Source of the DNA: Owenia fusiformis
Taxonomy: Eukaryota; Annelida; Polychaeta; Sabellida; Oweniidae
Direction of reading: 5' to 3'
Assembly (NCBI GenBank): GCA_903813345.2
Contig: CAIIXF020000001.1
Span: forward strand, 22,031,915-22,095,914
Length of the DNA stretch: 64,000 bases
Below, one piece after another: positions 43,901 through 55,543 of this stretch. Positions within the stretch are counted from its first letter, which is position 1. Each line of letters starts with the position of its first letter. The notes beneath the pieces were generated by a model that was not told the DNA's origin, did not search any database, and saw only the letters and a list, made by a program, of their open reading frames with translations. Position numbers and translations under genes: made by a program.

Positions 43901-46900
43901 TTTGAGTATTTCTCCTTCAACACCATTTCCCTTATGTCCTTCTACGACAGCGGTGATGTCGCTAGGGGACAGGCAGGTCTGCAGGAACAAGTGTACGTAG
44001 CTGTCGGAAAGATACTGGGTCACCTCTACAACCCTATAGCAAACAAAACACTCATCAGACATTGAGTATAATTATAATGGGTATTTTTAGCTAAAAAATG
44101 AATAATTGTTATTTACATCAGTAAACTACTATGCTGAAATGTAGTATGTATAAAGTGAACACCTACGGAGTCACAAAAAGTGTTCACTGTAGGTAGCTGT
44201 TCACTACAGAGGGGATTTTATACAGGAGTCAATGTTTGTTGAAGTGGTGTCCATGAAACACAGGTGTTCACAAGAGAGAGGTGTTCACTAAGATTATGTA
44301 AAACTCACTTATCTAGAAACTGTTTTAGGCCTGGTATTCTTGAAGAGACCACCTGCTCACTGAATCTGTTGAACCAAACACTTTTAGGAAGGTTTGGAAC
44401 AGTCCTGGAAATAATAAAACAGAGCCTTACAAGTCAAATGCAGATTATGACATAACCCCATCATGTAGATAATATTCTAAAATAAAGAGCAGCAGTAGGT
44501 ACAAGCTATAGACAAAACAACTGTAGATTTTGACATAACTTTATACAGACTTGCCAACCTCCCGTTTTTTTACGGGAATCTCCCGTAAATTTTTTGTTTT
44601 TCCGTAAAAAATACCAAACTCCCGTACCGTTTTCTCCCGTAAAAACTCCCGTACTGTATTTCTACTAAACTCCCGTACTGTATTTCTACTAAAATATCCC
44701 GTAATTTTTTTGAAAAATATGGCCGTAAAATCTCCCGTATTTTTGCTGAAATCTCCCGTAAAATCTCCCGTATTCTGGTATAACTCCCGTAAAATCTCCC
44801 ATATTCTTGGTATAACTCCCGTAAAATCTCCCGTTTTCTGGTATAACTCCTGTAATATCTCCTGTATTCTTGGTATAACTCCCGTAAAATCTCCGTTTTT
44901 TGCTGTCGAAATCTACCGAATTTGACAAATTTGTGACCTTGATTATTGCAGGCACGCTTCTTCATTGTCTTTCTTTTACTCCAAGAAGGATTGGCTCCCA
45001 TGGTTCACTATCGATACTTTCATAAATAACTTAAAAGTACTTCATTCCCTTGATTCAAATTGCTTCTCTGCTATCAGTTCGGTATAAGTTTGCACACCAA
45101 ATGTCCAAAAACGGGGCCAGTTCATATTCTGTTGTACTTCTGTCAGGAGAATACATTTTGTTTTTATATGGCGCTAAACAAAATATTCCCGCAATATAAG
45201 GCGCATTATGGGTAGGGACTGCTGTGAAATAATGAACTAGGTGACATCTATCTTAGATTATAAGTTCTAATTAATTTATTAACTGCGCATGCGTCATAAT
45301 AATTTCAACCAATCATAAACCTACCGTAAGAACTCCCGTTTTTTTCCGAAATCTACCGTAAAAACTCCTGTTCTTTCAAAATCGACCATAAAAACTCCCG
45401 TTTTTTCAAAATCTAAAGTAAAAACTCCTGTTTTTTCAGAAATCTACCGTAAAAAACTCCTATTTTTTCAAAATCGACCATAAAAACTCCAGTTTTTTCA
45501 GAAATCTACCGTAAAAACTCCATTTTTTTTTAAAAATCTACCGCAAAAACTCCTGTTTTTTCAAAACCTACCGTAAAAAACTCCAGTTTTTCAGAACCTA
45601 CCGCAAAAACTCCCATTTTTTTCTGAAATCTTCCGTAAAAAAGTCACATTTTTTTAAAATTTACCGCGAAAAATACCTTTTTTAAAAAATCTCCCGTAAA
45701 AACTCCTGTTTTTTTCAAAATCTCCCATAAAAACTCCATTTTTTTTTCAAAATTTACCGCAAAAACTCCAGTTTTTTTAAATCTCCCGTAAAAACTACTG
45801 CTTTTTTCAAAAATCTCCCGTAAAAACTCCCGCTTTTTTCAAAAAACTCCCGCAAAAACTACCGGATTTTGAAAAAAACTCCCGGAAAAGTACCTCAATT
45901 TTTTTTAAATCTCCCGAAAATTTCTCATTTTAGGTTGGAAAGTCTGTTATACAAAGTGGCTGTAGGCTATGATTTGATGAAAAACAAAGAAACTTTTGAT
46001 AAATATAAAATAGGGCCAAAATATCAATGTCAAAACCAATTACACTTTGAGGAGGAAAGTGATTCATATTCAAGATTCAATTTCAGTGTTATTCAGTTTT
46101 GTACAGAAAGGGGCATAAATATTTTTGACAGATTTTTGAAACAACGTAGAAAGACAAACCAATTTAAATATATGGTACGTTCATTCTGTATAAACTGAAC
46201 AAGACTAAAGTAGATCACACTTTGTTTACAAAAAATTGCCATCTACATGGAGTTCAACATCATTTATCTAATGATGCCAAAGTGGTTTGCTCAACTCATA
46301 TTGTTTAAAAATGAGAGGTGAATGAGAAGTTTGTCAGCCTCACAAGAATGTCACAACAACATGTGATAAATGAGCTTTGAGATGAGACTTAATATTAGCT
46401 CTATGATCTATGAGAGTTTATCTATTAAGAACAATTGTTTTACCTCAAGTGCACTTAAGTGCTTGTTTAGTACCAATTTAACAGACAACTATCATGTGAT
46501 TACCACAAGATGGGAATGCCATCATTAGACCTACACATGATAATATTGAACTTGCATCCATGACTTTTTACACGTTTTTAGGTCTCCACCTATTTACAAA
46601 TCATGCGATAATATTTTTCATTTTGAATTCGATTTTGATTTTTGCCATTTTAACAATAAAAGCTAAGATTTTTAGATCATCACATTTTTTACTTTTTTGA
46701 ATAATTGTTAAACATATTATTTTTTAGCACCACTGAACATACTGAATAAATGTTACAATAGTACATGTATAACCATTCGATTTCATTTTCATTACACAGC
46801 TTCAATTTTATAGCAATTAGCTGTTTTCTTATGGCATGATGCCATGACATACATGACATAAGGATGGTGGTTTTGTATTCAGAAAAAACCAAATCATTTT

Positions 46901-49784
46901 CACAACAATTTTTTCTGTGTATGCTTAAGATTCTAAAATGACTCTTGTACATGTGATTATATCACCAAAGTATGCATTGCATTTTATTATGAATGGGCTG
47001 GATTTCATTTCTACTTTTTAAATCATGGCAAGTGCATCTGATGAGTTCATATCATGAGGTAAACATTAAAAGGTGGATTGGATCGAGTGGATTGGATTCA
47101 TGTAAAAGGTGGATTGGATCGGGATTCTTCAAAATATGGATTTTCCTTAAAAAAATTATATTGATCTCCCATCAGACGATTAATGCTCTTCTCACTTCCA
47201 CAATGTCAAATAATAGATGATATCATTTTGCTTGGGTAGACTAGAAAGGTGACCTGATACACAATCTTATTCATTCCAAGGGTAATTTTAGACATTTCAC
47301 AAATCATAAGGCAGACTTTTCAAGTCGAAGATCCATATCATCTGTTTTAAATTCAAACAGAACATGGCAGAATGTCTTGGGAACACCCACACATCAATTT
47401 GAATGACAGCTTTTATCTACCGATCTATGTTTATTATGTCTTACTAATGTTGATTTACAAGGGAGAGCAGTTAAATGCTTTAGAGTATCTATCAACTAAT
47501 TGAAGGCTGTATTTGTCATTGCTTTGTCAATTCCTTAAAGGGACCCAAGTATTACCACAAAATACTTTAGGCCGGAGGAAATTGCTTAGAGGGAGATCAG
47601 CTAAAAAATCCATATTTTGAAGATTCCCAATCCAATCCACCTTTTACATGAATCCAATCCACTCGATCCAATCCACCTTTTAATCTCTACCTATCATGAA
47701 GGTCGAGTACATACTTTTCGATCAAACTGTACTTGAATGATAAACGAGCAATGACCAGCATAAATGACTAGGAACATACACGTACATGTATGTACTATTA
47801 TTAATAAGGGAGATATGAAGCTGACTGGTACAAAGTCTAAGTTAAAAACAATAATGACATATGGTACTAATAATTTTGAGAATTTATCCAAATTCTAGTT
47901 TTACTACATTTGGAAGCTGTTTACTACAAATAGTTGGAAATCATCCAAATATCGTAAAATCCTAACATTCAAGTATTGTAGTAAAATAACTTTTGCTCAT
48001 ATATTTTAGTGAATTATAAATAAACATGTAGATCAAACACACAAATACTTTTAAGGCTGCGTTAAAGGACAAGAAGTGAAATATTGCACTTGAAAGAAGA
48101 GGTCCAAAGTATAAAAATGAATGTTATTAAGTCTTTTTAATGTCACCAAGTACAGATAAGAATTGTTATTTTAGTAAAACTTCAATATGATTTAAAATTC
48201 ACATGCATTTTTATCATTGTAACTCTATTGTTATTAGTGGTGAACAAATATAAAACACAATGTGATACTATTTAAGATTCTGTAAGGAATTCTATGTCTT
48301 ATTGTATAACTAGTTTAGATTAAGAAGTAGGTAAATATTTGCCTTTCACTGTCAGCACATGTTTCAACATGCATTGATTGTATGTGTTCCAAATGCACAT
48401 GATTTAACATACATGCACATTCCATAAGGGGTAAGGCAGCAGGCTAACTTTAACAATCATTATTTCCGACTAATGCCTCAGTCACATTTGATCTACAGCC
48501 ACTGTATGGCAGCAATAACTTCTCAAAATCGAACAAAAAGCAATACAATGTAGATTTTTCATATCGATTTTGTGAAGCTACGCCCATGAGTTATTATGGT
48601 ACATTGAAATTAGAAGGTCATGTTAACATAATGAAATGCTGTACCACATGGAACATTGAAATATTGTCAGTCCATACAATAGACAATCAAGCCAATGTTT
48701 TTGCATACCTTATAGGTGGCATGAAATGATCATAAATTATCCAAATCTCTGAAGGACAACAAAACATTTAAACTCTATCAGACAACGCTAGTATTTTTGC
48801 ATTTTAATGCTGATTATCTGATTTTAAGTACACACCACATTAAAGTGCTGGACATGTATATGAGAAAACAACTTACACATCAAAGTGTTGGTCATATAGA
48901 TGTTTTCTGAGCCAAACAAAGTCAGAGTACCTCCGCCTCACTATAGATTCCCCAACTGAGAATGCTCTGTTGCGTGTCTTAAAAGAAAAGAAAAATCTCA
49001 TCACTATATGTGAAGGAATGTAATTTGCTCTGTTATAATGTTACCAAGTATGTCTTGAAACAAGAACATGTCATGAAATGCATTTTGAAAACAAAACAAT
49101 AAGCTACGAAATCTGACTTGAATTATTTTTCTCACTAAAGGATATCAAGTTATGAGTAATGAGTCCAAGGATTTTAGTTTGGATATCTAGGATATCCTAG
49201 GTTATACATATTGAGCCAGGCCAAAGGAAAAGGGGTCTTATCACAGATTTTATCAATGTTTTGATTTTTTGTTTTTCATAAAAAGCGCAAAGAGACCTTT
49301 CAAATGAGTCATGGCTTGTGTCTTAACAATTTTTCCTTGCAGGTATAGTCCAAAAAGACTGATTTGAATTTAGCACATTTTCCTCTATCTTGGGCACATT
49401 TTTGGCTCTGTAGCACAACTTAAATTTTTGTGATAAGACCGGTTTTCCTATGGCGAGGCTCATATACTGAACGGTTCCATAGTTTTAACAATTTAATCAT
49501 TACTGTCAATACATTGAATATGATATGAACTTATTTGCACAACTGTTAAGTTCCACCCGATGTGTGAAACCAAACATCCTTCTTGAAGGAGTTTCTGGGC
49601 ACTAGGAAACCAATTAAAGGTAAACTACTAAACTTGCATCAATTCATTGTATTGAGATATCTGTTTGAAGTCTAACCTTTATATGAATCTCATATGTTGT
49701 AAATTTTCCCTGGTCCCAGGTGTTGTGTGTTATAGGATTTCTTACTATTACTGTAATGTCATCTTCTGCCATTCTGGGCTTCAT
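40938..49784 (-). CDS. SNX10-like: PX-domain sorting nexin, SNX10/SNX11-like, five exons
   Basis: Exons in transcript order: 49784-49677, 48977-48877, 44404-44309, 44033-43881, 41490-40938. They sum to 1011 nt, 336 residues plus stop, with consistent phases (0,2,2,2). Residues about 9-130 form a PX phosphoinositide-binding domain: ITVIVRNP, YEIHIKTRNRAFS, the lipid-binding VRRRYSDFVWLR, VPNLPKSVWF, LKQFLD, then LSDSYVHLFLQ...LSPSDI, which is characteristic of SNX10/SNX11. These proteins act on endosomal membranes. The C-terminal 180 residues look disordered, Ser/Asp-rich (SDDSGIDSGS), with a basic KKNRNKNKRVSFS segment. The protein is longer than I recall for vertebrate SNX10 or SNX11. An acceptor at 49797 may precede the ATG, so a 5' UTR intron or earlier start is possible. 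Introns hold minisatellites and foldbacks. Confidence 0.83.
42215..42700. repeat. Tandem repeat, 'aaaatggccgccagaaaac' units
   Basis: At least three units of about 75-190 bp, each containing aacaagatggccgcccaaaa, gctctagtacttgatatcct and gaaatggcgatgacaag, lie in the last SNX intron. They lead straight into a (cacgac)n run. Confidence 0.8.
42700..42752. repeat. (CACGAC)n/(CACGAT)n microsatellite
   Basis: About nine hexamers of cacgac/cacgat. They follow directly on the preceding repeat units, so they are probably part of the same element family's 3' end. Confidence 0.85.
44560..44910. repeat. Minisatellite of 'ctcccgtaaaa' units, array 1
   Basis: Units built on actcccgtaaaatctcccgt, alternating with tattcttggtata at about 41-bp spacing, give a minus-strand frame of REILRELYQEYGR-type repeats that is a by-product. 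It lies in the large SNX intron. Confidence 0.8.
45320..45930. repeat. Minisatellite of 'ctcccgtaaaa' units, array 2
   Basis: About 20 degenerate units near 30 bp each (accgtaaaaactcctgtttt and variants with c/t and a/t run-length changes). It is separated from array 1 by about 400 bp of ordinary sequence, which includes a MITE-end-like aagaaggattggctcccatg at 44983. Confidence 0.8.
47046..47702. repeat. Foldback element (about 650 bp) with 'ggtggattggatc' arms
   Basis: The left arm (attaaaaggtggattggatc, then gagtggattggattcatgta) is mirrored at 47609-47687 (tacatgaatccaatccactc, then gatccaatccaccttttaat). Each arm itself contains two ggtggattggat units. Flanking atcatgaggta/tacctatcatga extends the symmetry. 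Confidence 0.78.
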
Positions 49785-50070
49785 TGTGTCCCATTCCTAT
49801 GAAATATGGTAGCATAAAGGTCAAATTGACATAAGTCTGGTCAATATTAAAACATATAAAATCAAAACTGGCATTTTATTGAAATTGGTGAAATTTCATG
49901 CGCTGCCCTGCTGATGAAGGGCTATGAAGTACCATTATGTTATCCCGAGTTTAACTAATAACTCTGTGACTTAATTGGACAATGACATACACTTTGTATG
50001 TCATCTTAGATTACTCACTTTGAGAGCCATGTTAGATTTTGAAACTTATGGCTCTCAAACGGAGAAGTGA

Positions 50071-50549
50071 ACAGCTGATCAATAGTGACCTTTGAAATTG
50101 AATTAAGTCGATCCGCGGCTTACTTTTGGTCTCTCACTGTGTCTTACATCAGTATCATCAATCAGTGTAAGTATTGGAGCGCTGGAGTACTTCTTTTTCG
50201 ATCAAGACTTGTAAATTGTTCATCGAGTTAAAGTTTTACAGACCTATTTCCAATATGGCGGTTTGCTAGGTGCGAGATACGCAACGAACGAAATGAATTT
50301 TGAGAATTAGTTAGGTTCGGACAACCTCCGGAGATTTACGAAAATGTCCGAGCAGAAACCGCCATATTGGAATTTGGCAGTAAAACGATTCCCTCGACTA
50401 ACAATTACAAGTCTTGATCGAAAAAGAAGTACTCCAGCGCTCCAATACTTACACGGATTGATGATACTGATGTAAGACACAGTTAGAGACCAAAAGTAAG
50501 CCGCGGATCGACTTAATTCGATTTCAAAGGTCACGATCATTGAGCTGTC
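50071..50549. repeat. Foldback element, 194-bp arms with about 91-bp loop
   Basis: Left arm 50071-50264 and right arm 50356-50549 are near-perfect inverted copies (acagctgatcaatagtgacc, gatccgcggcttacttttgg, ggagcgctggagtacttctt, ccaatatggcggttt). It lies about 290 bp upstream of the SNX-like start codon, so it sits in or near that gene's promoter or 5' UTR region. Confidence 0.85.
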
Positions 50550-51430
50550 CAAATGCTCCGTGGGAAAGCTATTATATCAAAATCCAAATAGCTTTCGCAG
50601 GAAGTAAATCTTAGAGACATCAAATTTTTATACCAGGCCCATTTTCCAGAAAACATTTTTTAAGATTTGTTTCTAATGGTACAAATATGGCTCTTATAAG
50701 CTCAGAATCTTCCAGAGAGGGTTTCGATTTAATTCTGAGAGGTCAGACCCCCCTTGCTTGTGGCACTCCATGCCAGCGACGCTTTATGTGGACTCCGGAA
50801 CGTGGACACACATTCTGCTTACCTAGTGTGTCGGCGACACAACTCATCTTAAATTTGTACTCAAAAGTAGTTCCTCCGAGGCACCCCTGCCAATGAACCC
50901 CTGCTCGTGAACAAAAGTTGGAATATGAATCGAAACAAGTGGGTTCTACTTCAAGTATCTAATATAGTAGATCTAAGCTATCTATGTGAGATTGCATGAA
51001 CTCAACTATATGTAGATAAGGTAAGCTTACAGGCTAGACGAAATCTAACTTCTAAGGTTGAATTAGGCTATTTGAGAGATTTTTTGAAAAAAGAGATCCT
51101 CCTCTAAAAGCTCAGTCTGCCTACTGCATTGATCAACTACTTGAACTATTCGTTTACTTACGTGTATAGAAAATGAACTTCCGATTAAGCCTAATACCAT
51201 GTTGCAGCTCTCTCATTTAGAACGTAGATTTCAATAATGAAAATAAAATTTGCAACAAATGGTTTTGTTGACATTTTGAAATCATATGATGAAATTGTAT
51301 CACGTGACAAATTATAGCGCCATCTATAGTAAAACAAGCAGAGATTAATTGATTGATTGCGCTGCCATCTTTAATTGAAAATTATTTCTACTGGTCTTTA
51401 CTGCTTTTATTTTGCCAAGTAATGGAAAAT
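50550..51430. other. Intergenic, nothing recognised
   Basis: No exon, repeat or RNA gene could be supported. Open frames are short and lack family resemblance. Confidence 0.45.
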
Positions 51431-51744
51431 CCCGGTGGGATGTTCTCCATGCTTAAGGGTGCGACCCTTTTACACCCCCAAGGGAATGTTTTTCCTTTTT
51501 TCATTGACTCATACACTTTGAAAGTACCCAGAAAGCACCAAATGCTGTATTTTCTAGGGGGAGTGGTCCCGGAGTGGTCCACCCCTCACACCCCAACAAA
51601 ACAATTGAAAAGTTCTGAAAATTATTTTTTGTATTGTCTCACACTTTTAAAGTGCAGAGACATCATCATATAGCTCCTTGATATAACCTACAGGTAGTCA
51701 TGATATAGTCAATGTTTCTGAGGGACTAACACTTGCTCCCCCTC

Positions 51745-52078
51745 CAGGGGCGGATCCAGGAACCAACAAGGGGGGGGGGGGCTAAATTTCAGGTCAGAGA
51801 AAAAACGTCCGCGCTTGCGCGGAAAAAAATTTTGGGCCCCTAAAATCCAAAAGTGGGCCCAAATTTTGAAATTTTGAGGCCCATTTTCTTCAAAATTTGG
51901 CCTGAAATTAACAAATAAGGCCTTAAAAGGCCCAGTAATGACCAAAAAGGCCCACTTTTTGGGGCCTGAAGGCCTTGTTTGGCCCAAAAATTTTTTTGGG
52001 CCCAATTTTTTTTTTCTGGGCCCACCCAAGGAGGGGGGGGCCCGGGCCCCTGGCCCCCCCCCCCCTAATCCGCCAGTG
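51745..52078. mobile_element. MITE (334 bp), second copy of the CASTGGCGGAT family
   Basis: Ends CAGGGGCGGATCCAG and (complement of the right end) CACTGGCGGATTAG. CCCTC flanks both sides (51740-51744, 52079-52083). The interior of GGCCC/GGGCC and aaggccttaaaaggccc motifs matches 19730-20049 in reverse orientation. It interrupts a unit of the local tandem array. Confidence 0.85.
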
Positions 52079-52115
52079 CCCTCTGGCAACCTCGACCCAC
52101 CTCCAACTTTGGCAC

Positions 52116-52252
52116 CTTGCCCGTAGCTAGCTGTTACCAGGAGGGGGAGAAAAATTCTCAGAATGGTGAAAAACTGCATGATTTTGAAAGAATTTCTGGC
52201 CAGGGGGGGGGGGGCAGAAGCTCCCCCAGATTCCCCTCTGGCTACGGGCCTG
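52116..52252. mobile_element. MITE of the CAGGCCCGTAGCCAG family
   Basis: Left end cttgcccgtagctagctg and right end ctctggctacgggcctg are inverted. Flanks ggcac and ggcaa may be an imperfect 5-bp duplication. The interior (ttctcagaatggtgaaaaac, aaagaatttctggccagg) matches 52291-52489 in inverse orientation. Confidence 0.72.
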
Positions 52253-52290
52253 GGCAACCCCGCCCTCCTTTAAATTTCTAGGGAAGTAAT

Positions 52291-52489
52291 CAGGCCCGTA
52301 GCCAGAGGGGGAGCTGGGGGAGCGGAAGCTCCCCCCCCCTGGCCAGAAATTCTTTCAAAATCATGCAGTTTTTCACCATTCTGAGAATTTTTCGCAATTA
52401 ATTTCGCAATTAAAATTAGCAAAAATTGTGAAAAAGCCCCCCCCCCTGGAAAAAAGCTCCCCCCTTGGTAAAAGCTGGCTACGGGCAAG
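52291..52489. mobile_element. MITE (about 199 bp), CAGGCCCGTAGCCAG, GTAAT duplication
   Basis: Ends CAGGCCCGTAGCCAG and ggctacgggcaag. GTAAT lies on both sides (52286-52290, 52490-52494), within a unit of the tandem array (ctagggaa-gta/ggccacc). A fragment of the family is at 58503-58650. Confidence 0.78.
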
Positions 52490-53760
52490 GTAATGTAGGC
52501 CACCACTCACATCCCCCACAAAACAATTTAAATATTCTGAATTTATTTCATGTATTGCCTCGTGCCCAGACTTCATCAAATAGCACCTTGACATGGTCAA
52601 TGTTTACAGAGGGACAAACACTTGCTCGCCCTCTGGCATCCTCATCCCACCTCCCCCTCTGCCCCCATTGGCACCCCCCCTTTTTTAATTGGCTCATACA
52701 TTTTGAAAGTGCCCAGAAAGCACAAAATATAAATAGCATCTTAAAATTGTTAAATTTTCTAGGGAAGTAGGCCACCCCGCACATCCCCCACAAAACGATT
52801 GACAAAAATTCTAAATTTATTTCATGTATTATCTCAGACACTTCATCAAATAGCACCTTGATATGGTCAATGATTATTGAGGGACAAACACTCGCTGACA
52901 CTGATACCCCGACTCCACCTCCCCCTCTGGCACACCCCTTTGACACCCCCCCCCCCAAAATAGTATTAAAAAAATTATGATTCTTTCAAAAAAAAAATTA
53001 TTGACTCATGCACTTTAAAAAATGCCCAGAAAGCACCAAATATCATCTTAAAATTGTAAAATTTTCTAGGAGATTGGGCCACCCCTCTCATCCCCTCACA
53101 AAACAATTGAAGTCTGGATTTCATGTTTTGTCTGACACTTTTAAAGTGACCGGACATCATCAAATAGCGCCTTGATATGGTCAATGTTTCTGGGGACAAC
53201 CCTTTGCTCCCCCTCTGGCACAACACCCCACCCCGTCCCCAACCTCTCATCCTCTTTGACACCCCCTCCAAAAAACAAAAAATATTGGCTCATACACTTT
53301 GAAAGTGCCCAGAGAGCACCGATAGCATCTCAAAAGTGTAAAATTGTTTAAGGGTAGTGGAAAAACAATTGAAAAGTTTGGAAATTACATTTGTTAATCT
53401 AAACACTTTAAGTCACCAGAAAACACTAAGTGACATAATGAAATCATAAAAGTTTCTGGTACTCCACCCCGAAAACTAAAGCATTCATTTACTCAAACAC
53501 ACCAAGTACTCAGAATTAACCGGACAGCATTTTGAATTAGTAAAATTTTTCGAAGCTGCCCCCTCGCTCCCCTAAGAAGGAATCTAAAAAATTCTAATTT
53601 TCTTTTAATCGGTTCTATTGATAAAAGTGTCCAGAAATAATTGACTGTGATCTTGAACTAGTAAAAGTTCTTGGGTAAACATTTATGCCCTTCTGGCACA
53701 CCCTCCCCCTATTCCAATGTTTCTCCAAATCCCTCTTACAATATATAGTCTAAATTGTCT

Positions 53761-55543
53761 ATATTGGCAAAGATAACAATTTTATATTCTCTTTACTAAA
53801 AACCGCACCCCCTTCGGGAGAAAAGTGTCTTACGGGCCTACGTGGGTAAACCGATATGGCGCCACAGGGAGCACCGGTGGATCCAGAAGCTGACAAGGGG
53901 GATGGGGGCTCCTAAATCGAAATATTTGGATGGGTGGGTGACTTAAGCCCCATGGCTTTTTAGCCGAATTATATGCAGGCCTAACAGGCCCTAAAGTTTA
54001 GGGCCTAAACCCAGATGCGAGTAGGCAGTTTTACCACCAGGTAACTAATTCTGGCCAGATGACATGGCAGGGTATTATTTTTTAAAATTTAATTTAAAAT
54101 AGACAAATTCAAAGAAGAAGAAATCTGAATGAAAATCTAAATTCTAAAAAGAAAATTTGCGTCCATTCGTGGATTTCAATTAGTTTTGATTTGTTATATC
54201 ATGTCTATATATTGTATATATCATGGAATCGATGGAATCCAGAAGAGTACTACAATTCAAGCACTCCTTGGGTTAATGACGTCAACGAGCACTGCAATGT
54301 AATTATTTGGATTAGATATTGACTAAACACAATTAAGATGTGGGTGCTGGATAGAATTTCAGATACGATGAATTAATAAATGTCAATAAAATAATAAAGT
54401 CAAGTTAGAACACCAGTGTTCCTTTTCACCATCTTATTAATGCTTGCTAAATTGCTACTGTTTTATCATATTAAACTGTAAACAATATGCAAAAAGCATC
54501 TATTTTTTGTAGGAATATGAACTTATGATAATTCAAGCTCAACAAGTCAACATTAAGATATTTGTAGACCCAATTGACCCCACATCCTTCGAAAGACACT
54601 GAGAAAATGGGCTATACAAGTTGTTATACATAGTTTAATAGTACTCCTTGAGAAGTGGATAACAATATCCCCGGTGTCCTCTAAAGGTATGATTTCGGGA
54701 ATTAAGATAATTTGTAAAAGGAGACCAAGTTGTAAGCATATCTGGAAGGTAAGTGTGTCTTATGCCATTCTGTTTAAAAATAAAATAAAACAATATAAAA
54801 CAAAATCTCACAGAGTTCGACGCTGATATTTTTTTGACTACCTATCTCAAAAAGATGATCAGATGGAATACAGCTCGAGCTATGAGAACAAACCAATGAT
54901 GAGTTTTCTCTGTTTCACAAGACAAACGAAGATCATGCCAGTTGAAGTAATTGGGCAAATAATATGTGGATTCTCATTCTATTGATTCATTTACACAGGT
55001 TCGTTAGTTTCTCACTGATTGCCAGAGGCTTTCCTTTAATTCTAATAAACCTCTGACACATTGATGGCATGACTGATTGAGACAAGGATAAGACAAATCA
55101 CTGAAAAGAACATTTCTAGCAAAAACTTGTGGCCAAGAGCATTTATAGATAGGTGAGTAACAAAAAATTGAATTAGATTAGAAATTTTAAGTGGCAATGT
55201 TCAGCGTAAGCAAAGTATAAATTGAAATGTACATGTCTTGAAATATGCCAGTGCTACCATTGGAATAATATTTGCATACACTTTTTAGTGAAAACATCAC
55301 CAAGCTCGGTAAAATACGCTTTGAATGTTTGAACTTCTAATTTAAGGATTTTAAACGTCTAATATAACGATTTGTTCATCTCAAGCTGAATGCGCAGAAA
55401 CCGACCAAATCGGACCTCAATTAACTTAGAGTGTAATCCCTTTGACCATACTGGCACCACTGAAACATTTGGGAAAGATCCGATTGGTGAACGGCTAGCA
55501 CTCATAGCTTTTAAATGCATGTGTATAGCTTAACTATAGCCTA
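53761..55543. other. Intergenic, 5' flank of the transporter gene
   Basis: No exon is recognised. A short stretch near 53875-53905 (caccggtggatccagaagct, gacaaggggg) resembles a decayed GGCGGAT-type MITE end. An upstream non-coding first exon of the transporter could lie here, but I cannot place it. Confidence 0.4.

Larger units (their letters stand above)
51430..53760. repeat. Degenerate tandem array, about 280-300 bp units
   Basis: Recurring landmarks in order: tttgaaagtgcccagaaagc, aaattttctaggg, ccacccc-catccccca, caaaacaattga, ttcatgtattgtct, atcaaatagcaccttgatat, ggtcaatgtttctgaggga and ttgctccccctctggca. Clear units start near 51500, 52690, 53000 and 53285, with weaker ones near 53500 and 53620. 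The unit at 51.5-52.5 kb is broken by three MITEs. No coding function. Confidence 0.75.

Noticed and set aside
44570-45001. A 143-codon minus-strand frame with repeated LRELYQEY-type motifs
   Set aside because: It is a translation of the ctcccgtaaaa minisatellite; there is no domain, splice site or homology support.
45320-45930. Regularly spaced short repeats resembling a CRISPR array
   Set aside because: The genome is clearly animal, units are degenerate with no unique spacers, and the array lies in an intron.
50687-50896. A 69-codon frame with several cysteines and prolines
   Set aside because: No recognisable family, no splice context and no repeat in a paralogue; insufficient evidence.
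51709-52257. A 182-codon Gly/Pro-rich minus-strand frame
   Set aside because: It runs through two MITEs and homopolymer G/C tracts; the composition is explained by the repeats.
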